A stretch of DNA of 44,366 bases from a virus: positions 1 through 44,366 of IMG/VR virus record IMGVR_UViG_3300025909_000001; one strand, 5' to 3'. The notes under the pieces were generated by a model. That model did no database searches. It was not told the origin of the DNA and was given only the letters and a program-made list of their open reading frames with translations. How positions within the stretch are numbered: position 1 is the stretch's first letter; the number at the start of each line of letters is the position of its first letter. Shown one piece after another: positions 38,583 to 44,366 of this stretch. The position numbers and the translations under genes are program-made.

Positions 38583-40852
38583 AATCCCATCGTTATCTCG
38601 ACGCGCGGCTGTGGTTCCGCGGCATGGTGCGCGCGATCATTCGGCCGCGGCCGCGGATGCGTCTTTGGCGCTGGCTGGACAAACACGTCCGAATCCCGGA
38701 GTCGAGCGGCGGCCCAAATCCGGGCGCGATGCGCACCGGGCGCTTCCCGATCTTTCGCGGCCTCTATGATCTGGCGAGCCAGAAGCACGTCCACTTCCTG
38801 ACGCTTTGCTCGAGCGCCCGGGCGGGCAAGACGCTGTTCTGCATTTGCCTCGTGCTCTATTGGATCTCGGAACGGTTCGGCTGGGTGGCCTGGCTAGATC
38901 CCTCGCGCAACTCCGCGCGAAAACTTGTCCGCGACGAGCTCGACGACTTCCTCCTGGAGTGCAAGCCGGTGCGTGCGCTCGCGGTGGCGGCGCCGCCTGC
39001 TCCTGGTTGCAAAAAGTGGTGGACCACGCTGGAGAAGGCGTTTCGCGGAAAGCGATTCCGTATCATCGGTTCCGGGGCCGAGGCGGATCTCCACGGGTTC
39101 AACGCCGAGCTGGTGGTCACCAATGAGCTTGATGCATGCAGGGCCAGCACTGACAAGAGCGCGGCGAGTACCGATAAGCTGGAGGCGAGGACTGCGCTGT
39201 TTGGCAACTCGCGCCTGGTTGTCCGGAACTCGACGCCCCAGGAAGGCGAATTCGGGCCGACCTGGACGAAGTTTCTCAGCGGCACGCAGCATCACTGTTA
39301 TTTGCCGTGCCCGCACTGCTCGGACGAACGTTCGCGGGATCCGCAGCTCGGTTACCTGGTCACGACGCCATTTCAGCCGCCGGCGGAAGAAGACTGCCGC
39401 CCGGGCTGGTCGCCGGCGAGCTACGATCCGCGGCTCGCGGGGTGGCAGAGGTTCACCTTCTTTACGGAAAAGGTGAAAGTGCCTTTCGACGCGGAACTCA
39501 ATCCGCTCGTCGATGCGGACGGGGTGCTGCTGCCGCGTGACCAGTGGCGGGAGGAGACTACTGGCCAGGCCAACTTCGAACGGTTCGCGGTCTACCAGGA
39601 CAGGCAGCGGAACGATGACCCCACGCAAATGGAGAGGGTGCGCGTCGGATGGAACATGAAGCGCGTGAGGAAAGGGGCCACCTATCAGTGCCCGTATTGC
39701 GAGAAGGATATCGAACAAACGGCGCACCAGACCTGGATGCTGGCCCGGTACCGCTGGATGGCGCACAATCCCGATCCCGAACCATCGCTGGAGGACGACG
39801 AGAGCGAGGACGAGGAAGACGCAAAGACAGCGTCGATGCCAGGCGAAGAGGACGAGCACGTGAGCGCGCACGTGTGGAGCTGGTACTCGCCTTTCGAAAA
39901 GTGGGGCGTGATCAGCGCCAAATTCCTTCACGCCCGGCGCGACTTCGCCAAGCTGATGACGTTCTGGGTTTATCACCTCGGCCGGCCGCTGCCGCACAAT
40001 GGCGCCCAGCTCAAGGAGAGCGATATCGAGCGGTGCATTGGGCGTTGCCCGGTGCGCTATCTCCAGGGGCAGATTCCGCTCGAGGCGGAAATGCTGACGA
40101 TGTGCATCGATCGCCAGGGCACCGAGCTGTGGTTTTCGATCCGAGCTTGGGGCATCCTCTGGGATCATCCGGATTGGCCGACCTGGACTGCGCTAATCGA
40201 TTGGGGCGAGCTCGCGAGCGAATCGCAGATCGCGGAGAAGGCTGGCCTGGCGCCAGACGCACAGGGTCACTTACGCCGTTTCCGCTTTACGCGGCCGGAC
40301 GGCACGGTGCGCGAATACGCTGTGACGGCCGGGCTTTACGATTGCGGTTTCGAGCAGGCGACTGTGTTCGATTACTGCCTGGGGCAAACGCACTGGCTGA
40401 GTCCAAGCAAAGGCGGTGGCCCGGAGAAGACGGGTGGCAACCCGATCCGGATCAACGAGGGCATCATGGACGGGCAACTCGACCTTATCTGGTTCTGGAG
40501 CGATCTCTTTGCGGCGAATCTCTATTACGACTGCATCCTCAACGGCTCCTCGAATGGAGTGCCCATCAACTGGTGGCTGCCGGCTAATATCGATGCCGAG
40601 TACAAGAAACAGATGTGCGATGAGCACAGAACCGAGGAAAACGGAAAGCCGGTGTGGAAGCGCCGGGTAAAGAATGATATCGGCGACACCGAGAAAAATC
40701 ACCGAGTGCTCTCTGGGGAAATCGAGGAGACCCTCGATAAAATCCGGGACGCCAGGACGGCCGCGGAAGCCGAAGCCGCAGAGAAGCCCTCGACCGAACT
40801 GATTAAGCGGCGCATCCGGGCTTTGCCGTTATTGTCGGAAGGGAAGAAATGA
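38579..40852 (+). CDS. Terminase large subunit, GpA type
   Basis: The 757-residue protein fits the lambda GpA family: a Walker A-like SSARAGKT near 78-85, later acidic ATPase motifs (VVTNELDACR), two Cys pairs CPHC (244-247) and CPYC (371-374), and a nuclease half beginning near CIDRQGTELWF. An acidic, Asp/Glu-rich linker lies near 405-435. It packages DNA into the prohead, and the family usually cuts at cos sites. GTG start overlaps the small subunit stop. Confidence 0.9.
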   Translation: MKSHRYLDARLWFRGMVRAIIRPRPRMRLWRWLDKHVRIPESSGGPNPGAMRTGRFPIFRGLYDLASQKHVHFLTLCSSARAGKTLFCICLVLYWISERFGWVAWLDPSRNSARKLVRDELDDFLLECKPVRALAVAAPPAPGCKKWWTTLEKAFRGKRFRIIGSGAEADLHGFNAELVVTNELDACRASTDKSAASTDKLEARTALFGNSRLVVRNSTPQEGEFGPTWTKFLSGTQHHCYLPCPHCSDERSRDPQLGYLVTTPFQPPAEEDCRPGWSPASYDPRLAGWQRFTFFTEKVKVPFDAELNPLVDADGVLLPRDQWREETTGQANFERFAVYQDRQRNDDPTQMERVRVGWNMKRVRKGATYQCPYCEKDIEQTAHQTWMLARYRWMAHNPDPEPSLEDDESEDEEDAKTASMPGEEDEHVSAHVWSWYSPFEKWGVISAKFLHARRDFAKLMTFWVYHLGRPLPHNGAQLKESDIERCIGRCPVRYLQGQIPLEAEMLTMCIDRQGTELWFSIRAWGILWDHPDWPTWTALIDWGELASESQIAEKAGLAPDAQGHLRRFRFTRPDGTVREYAVTAGLYDCGFEQATVFDYCLGQTHWLSPSKGGGPEKTGGNPIRINEGIMDGQLDLIWFWSDLFAANLYYDCILNGSSNGVPINWWLPANIDAEYKKQMCDEHRTEENGKPVWKRRVKNDIGDTEKNHRVLSGEIEETLDKIRDARTAAEAEAAEKPSTELIKRRIRALPLLSEGKK

Positions 40853-40878
40853 CCTGGGTGTGATAAGGTGCTCGGCGA

Positions 40879-41199
40879 TTGAGCCTTCGCGATGCCCCTG
40901 AACTGCTGACGCGCAAAGAGGTTTGCTTCCTTTTCAAGCGTGACCGTACGACCGTCTGGAGATGGGAGCAGGAAGGCGCGCCGTTCGTCGACGGCCGGAT
41001 CTCCGGCTCGGTGCTCGCCTGGTGGCTGGAGCGTCGCGATGCGGCCAAGCGGCTCGGGATGACGCCCAGGGCATTTTTTGCGAAACCGCGGCCGGTCCAG
41101 GAGAAGCTCCTCCAGGCGGCGCTCTTGAATGCAACACTTTGCAACATTTCCGGCGTGGACGGGGAAGCACGTAAAAGGCGACGGTCGCGGGCATGTTGA
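40879..41199 (+). CDS. HTH protein after the terminase (106 aa), TTG start
   Basis: Residues 10-50 (LLTRKEVCFLFKRDRTTVWRW, then VLAWWLERR) form a MerR/Nu1-like HTH. TTG is the only start available in frame. Possibly a packaging accessory or regulator. Confidence 0.55.
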   Translation: MSLRDAPELLTRKEVCFLFKRDRTTVWRWEQEGAPFVDGRISGSVLAWWLERRDAAKRLGMTPRAFFAKPRPVQEKLLQAALLNATLCNISGVDGEARKRRRSRAC

Positions 41200-41227
41200 C
41201 ACGCTCCTCGACTCGCTTGGCACGGCC

Positions 41228-41258
41228 GCGGGTCAGCCTCTTCGAGTCCCTGACCCGC
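41228..41258 (+). other. Hairpin upstream of the 193-aa gene
   Basis: Perfect 9-bp stem GCGGGTCAG/CTGACCCGC (41228-41236 with 41250-41258), 13-nt loop containing TTCGAGTCC. Not followed by T-run. Confidence 0.5.
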
Positions 41259-41284
41259 GCGCTGCTGCCGGGCGCCATCTGATC

Positions 41285-41866
41285 ATGTTGCGCCAAGACA
41301 CGTCGGACTCATCCATCGCCAGCTACTGGCCCGATACCGAGGGCAGCGCCGATTCGCTCGAGGATCGGATCCGCGAGAAGGCCTCGACGTATGACGGCAA
41401 AATGCCGGGCTCCGTTCGCGAGCTGACGGACACCTTGTTTTTGATCCTGAAGGCGGCGCTGCTCGATGCGGACTGGAAGGAGCTGGAGCGGCGCGCGGCG
41501 TCGCGCGAGGACGAAGAGGTGACGATCCGGCTCCTGGAACTGATGTCCCGCGACACGGACCGCCACTACCGCATGCGGGCGCTGTGTCTCCTGCGCCTCA
41601 TGGGTCGGGAAGGGCGCAGTTTCCAGACGCTTGGAGACCTGCTCGGCACGCGGCGAGCGACCGTGCACAAGTGCTACCGGCAGCTTCAGGCACGGCTGGG
41701 CGATCTCCGGGGCCGCGGCGATAAGTCGCCCGAGGCCCGCGAGAAGTACCGGCGCCGGCGCATCGGTCAGACGCGGGACCGTGGCGACTCCGATTTCGCG
41801 GGCGCGTGGGCGGGGACCTTGCGGCAGATCTTCCTCCCCCCGCCACCGGTGGCCGCCGCGGCATGA
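41285..41866 (+). CDS. HTH-containing hypothetical protein (193 aa)
   Basis: Helical N-terminal two thirds and an HTH near residues 113-135 (SFQTLGDLLGTRRATVHKCY), then a basic tail. I use ATG 41285; the open frame upstream runs through a hairpin. The 16-bp near-palindrome at 41621-41636 codes FQTLG. Confidence 0.55.
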   Translation: MLRQDTSDSSIASYWPDTEGSADSLEDRIREKASTYDGKMPGSVRELTDTLFLILKAALLDADWKELERRAASREDEEVTIRLLELMSRDTDRHYRMRALCLLRLMGREGRSFQTLGDLLGTRRATVHKCYRQLQARLGDLRGRGDKSPEAREKYRRRRIGQTRDRGDSDFAGAWAGTLRQIFLPPPPVAAAA

Positions 41867-42402
41867 AGCTCACGCTCTCCACAATCACCGCGGGATTGCG
41901 CGAGGAACGCTTGTGGGAACGCGTGGTCGAATATCACGGCACGGTGCAGCAGTCGCGCGACGCCTGCCTGGCGTGGGCCCGCCAGGGGCTCAAGGCGCTG
42001 ATCGCCGCCGGCGAGCTGCTCATCGAGGCGCGCGAAAAGCTCTCGGGTGACTTCGAGGACTGGCTGGAGGCTCAGATTGCTTCGCTTCCGGAAGAGGCAA
42101 GGTTTTCGCGGAAAACGGCCGGGAACTACATGCGCGCCGTGCGCTTCAAGGAAAGCCTCGAGGACGACGACCCGGAGTTTGCCAGCGTGAAAGAGCTGTA
42201 TATCGCGGCGGGGATTCTGCCATTGCCGCCTCCGGGCGGCCAGGGCGGGTCCGGATCGGCGCCGGTCTACACGCTCTCGCTGAAGCTCAACGCGCCGGAG
42301 CCGGAGAAGTGGGATCCCATGGACCGCCGCGAATTTTTGCAGAAGGCGAAACCCATCATTGATCTCTACGAACGCGTGAAGGCGGCGGAGGCGGCCTCTT
42401 AA
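41863..42402 (+). CDS. DUF3102-like protein (179 aa)
   Basis: Residues 38-100 (GLKALIAAGELLIEAREKL, DFEDWLEAQ, TAGNYMRAVRF) resemble DUF3102, a family of phage and mobile-element proteins of unknown action. A Pro/Gly linker separates a beta-helical tail. ATGA coupling. Confidence 0.6.
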   Translation: MKLTLSTITAGLREERLWERVVEYHGTVQQSRDACLAWARQGLKALIAAGELLIEAREKLSGDFEDWLEAQIASLPEEARFSRKTAGNYMRAVRFKESLEDDDPEFASVKELYIAAGILPLPPPGGQGGSGSAPVYTLSLKLNAPEPEKWDPMDRREFLQKAKPIIDLYERVKAAEAAS

Positions 42403-42404
42403 CT

Positions 42405-42635
42405 ATGGACATCAAAACCGAACTTACGAAGCTCACCGCGATTGGCGGGAAGGCTCGACTGACCGCGATGGAAAAAGCGGAGATGATCGGGACTCTGGCG
42501 TTGCTCTCGGCGGTCTCAGCCGACGACGATGCCGAGGTGGCCGCGGACGTTTTTGAAGCCCTCGACAATGCCGGCCGAAAATTGGCTCTGGGCGGCTTGG
42601 CGTTCATCCTAATGCAGGTCCTCGATCAGAAGTAG
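42405..42635 (+). CDS. Small hypothetical protein (76 aa)
   Basis: Helical product, 2 bp after the previous stop, with no recognised family. Its stop begins an inverted-repeat region. Confidence 0.55.
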   Translation: MDIKTELTKLTAIGGKARLTAMEKAEMIGTLALLSAVSADDDAEVAADVFEALDNAGRKLALGGLAFILMQVLDQK

Positions 42636-42698
42636 CCTGATTCCCCGCGCGTAAGTCGCTCGTAATCAGGCAAACCATTGGCAAGTGCTTGCCAATGG
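42635..42698. promoter_or_regulatory. Control region with two inverted repeats before the virion operon
   Basis: GCCTGATT/AATCAGGC (42635-42642 with 42664-42671), then an 11-2-11 perfect palindrome with arms CCATTGGCAAG and CTTGCCAATGG (42675-42685, 42688-42698). No T-run follows. Placed before the first virion-operon gene, it is a candidate late-gene operator or terminase site. Confidence 0.65.
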
Positions 42699-42734
42699 CG
42701 TCAACCGGGGACCATTGACACGCGGCGGCGGGCG

Positions 42735-43031
42735 ATGTCTGCCGCCTCTGTCACTCGCTTCACAAATTATCTCGTCAAGAAGAGCGAGAGGGAAGGGAAC
42801 ACTGATTTCGTCAAGCAGCTCGCGAAGCTGGCCGAGGATGAGATCGTCGCGGGCAATGGCGCGGTCGGGTTCCTGCAGACGTGCTCCGGGAACGGAACGA
42901 GTGCCACGCAGGCCGAGGCGCTGAGTTGCGATGAGGTGGGTTACGCGTGCGAGCGCGCGTTCGAGATCATCGCCGACACACCCGGGGGCGGCGCGATCAC
43001 GTTCCCAGACTTCAGCAAAATGAATCTATGA
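42735..43031 (+). CDS. Hypothetical protein in the gpW position (98 aa)
   Basis: Sits directly before the portal gene, as head-completion gpW does in lambda, but no gpW motif is visible. Helical, with two Cys. TTGACA at 42715 is 20 nt before the ATG; overlaps the portal start by ATGA. Confidence 0.5.
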   Translation: MSAASVTRFTNYLVKKSEREGNTDFVKQLAKLAEDEIVAGNGAVGFLQTCSGNGTSATQAEALSCDEVGYACERAFEIIADTPGGGAITFPDFSKMNL

Positions 43032-44366
43032 GCCGCGCGCCGAAGGGCAGCGCGCTCCCCAATCTGACGCGCACCGGAACTGAACGGCCCTTTCCAGGAG
43101 GCAAGGCGAAGGCCGGTTCCGTTGGTGGAAGCAGTAGCGTTGCCTTTCGGGAGACGATCATGGGATCGCCGGATCGCGGCAATGTCATGTTTCTTTTGCC
43201 GAGCGACTCCCGTTTTTACCTGAACGGCTGGACCCGGTACCGGATCAATCAAAAGGTTGAATGGCTCTGGCAACAGTTTGGCCTGTTCAAGGAGATCGGC
43301 GCCGGAACCGCGCGGCACGTGGTGGGCAAGGGAATCACGCTCGTGATCGATTCGAACGACCACGAATTCGCGCAGGAAGCGGAAGACGATTTCGGCGAGT
43401 GGGCGAGGACGCCCGATCGCTGCGATATTGCTGGCCGTCGTGACCTTTACGACTACCAGAATTTTAACGTGCAGCAGTTCTTGTATCGCGGCGAGGCGTT
43501 CGCGGCGCACGTGGATAATCCGCGCTGGAAAGGAGCGCCGGCGTTCCAGGTCTTTGATTCGCAGGAAGTGGTCTCGCCCGAGACCACCGAGGAGGACGTC
43601 GTGGACGGCGTGAAGGTCGGAAAGTTTGGCGAGGCGTTGAAATATTTCGTGCAGAGCTGCGGCGAGGAAATAACGCCGATCCCGGCCTCACAGATGATGC
43701 ACTGGTTTCGCGCTCACGTGGCCAACCAGGTCCGCGGGATTTCCGAATTCGCGCAGGCGGTCAACCCGCTCGTCGATATCCACGAGATCCGGCAGATGGT
43801 GAACCGCAACATCAAGGCGAAGCAGCTCCTGGGGATGATCCTGAAGGGCGTGGAGAAGAAGCGCGGCCGCGGCGCGGTCGGAGCGATCAAGAATGCATGC
43901 GCCCAGGACAAGGCGACGGCGACGGGCGACACCGCGCAGATGGAGAGTATCTATGGCGCGGCGGGAGCGGGGATCGCTTACCTGGACGAAAACGGAGAGG
44001 TGAAACTCATCGAGCCAAACTCGCCCGGGCCGAATCTGGAGGAGTGGATGACGCATTTCCTCCTGCGCGATGTGTGCCTGGCTCCCGGCGTGCCGATGGA
44101 GTTTTTCTGGAACATCAATGAGGTGGGGGGCGCGAATACGCGTTTCATCCTCTCGAAGGCGGATCTGTTCTTTCAAATCCTGGCCGATGACGACACGAGC
44201 CGGATGTGCACGCCTCTGGCGTACCGGTACCTGCAATGGAGAATCAAAAACAAGAAGTTGCGAAAACCGAAGGATCCGAACTGGCGCATCTCCTGGCAGT
44301 TCCCTCGCCGGATCACGACCGATAACGGCAACGACCACGCCGCGCGCCTGGCGAACCTGGCCGCAG
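43028..44366 (+). CDS. Portal protein, N-terminal part (continues at 1..456)
   Basis: Open from ATG 43028 to the window end and in frame with base 1. Carries the lambda-portal hallmark MMHWFRAHVANQVRGISEFA, then a helix with VNRNIKAKQLLGMI, and NEVGGANTRFIL. The full protein is 555 residues with a flexible, charged C-terminus. The portal forms the DNA entry ring and binds terminase. The break is caused only by where the circle was opened. Confidence 0.95.
   Translation, partial: MSRAPKGSALPNLTRTGTERPFPGGKAKAGSVGGSSSVAFRETIMGSPDRGNVMFLLPSDSRFYLNGWTRYRINQKVEWLWQQFGLFKEIGAGTARHVVGKGITLVIDSNDHEFAQEAEDDFGEWARTPDRCDIAGRRDLYDYQNFNVQQFLYRGEAFAAHVDNPRWKGAPAFQVFDSQEVVSPETTEEDVVDGVKVGKFGEALKYFVQSCGEEITPIPASQMMHWFRAHVANQVRGISEFAQAVNPLVDIHEIRQMVNRNIKAKQLLGMILKGVEKKRGRGAVGAIKNACAQDKATATGDTAQMESIYGAAGAGIAYLDENGEVKLIEPNSPGPNLEEWMTHFLLRDVCLAPGVPMEFFWNINEVGGANTRFILSKADLFFQILADDDTSRMCTPLAYRYLQWRIKNKKLRKPKDPNWRISWQFPRRITTDNGNDHAARLANLAA
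44240..44366. repeat. Terminal direct repeat, right copy
   Basis: Exact copy of bases 1-127, inside the portal gene. Shows that the contig is circular (44,239 bp unique). Confidence 0.95.

Noticed and set aside
41228-41258. tRNA-like TTCGAGTCC in a hairpin
   Set aside because: The motif is in the loop of a perfect stem rather than a T-arm; no cloverleaf can be drawn.
1-44366. CRISPR array or insertion sequence
   Set aside because: No regularly spaced identical repeats and no transposase-like protein were seen; the only recombinase is the phage integrase.

Overview
This window looks like the complete genome of a temperate, tailed, lambda-type phage (or excised prophage) from a GC-rich bacterium. 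Bases 1-127 are repeated exactly at 44240-44366, so the contig closes into a circle of 44,239 bp, and the portal gene runs across the join (43028..44366, then 1..456). The host is probably in the Verrucomicrobiota or a related lineage. I infer this from the integrase type, the style of the tail-fibre repeats and the many genes without Shine-Dalgarno sites. No host sequence is present, so it is unproven.

Layout. (1) 1-15062, plus strand, virion genes: portal end, S49 prohead protease, coiled-coil scaffold candidate, major capsid protein, head-fibre/decoration proteins, head-tail joining genes, tail tube candidate, tape measure, tail-tip genes, tail fibre and a jelly-roll-like tip protein, closed by a strong terminator. 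(2) 15095-18708, lysis and surface modification: holin candidate, small lipoproteins, a membrane protein ending in a peptidoglycan-binding domain, a glycosyltransferase, a GH108 endolysin and an FkbM-like methyltransferase. (3) 18709-21180, lysogeny: an attP that resembles a tRNA 3' end, with flanking direct repeats; leftward integrase and two ribbon-helix-helix (RHH) regulators; and a divergent promoter/operator region facing a third RHH-like gene. (4) 21385-31186, early and replication genes: many small overlapping genes, a winged-helix initiator whose gene contains three 17-bp palindromes (a likely origin), a ParB CTPase without ParA, and a HerA/FtsK-like ATPase. (5) 31336-37367, accessory region: a small membrane protein, a second ParB-like protein, a TET-associated-type glycosyltransferase, a DUF2786 protein, a SymE-like protein, a RarA/MgsA ATPase split into two genes, and three genes sharing one leader box. 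(6) 37395-44366, packaging: terminase small and large subunits, small HTH and DUF3102-like proteins, a palindromic control region, a gpW-position gene and the portal.

Most genes in an operon overlap by ATGA, GTGA or TAATG, which implies translational coupling. Three signals cut across the modules. Several virion-surface proteins begin with Sec-type signal peptides. A TTGAC box lies 18-22 nt before the start codon of ten genes without a Shine-Dalgarno site. A 16-bp near-palindrome (TTCCAGACGCYTGGRA) is scattered around the genome.
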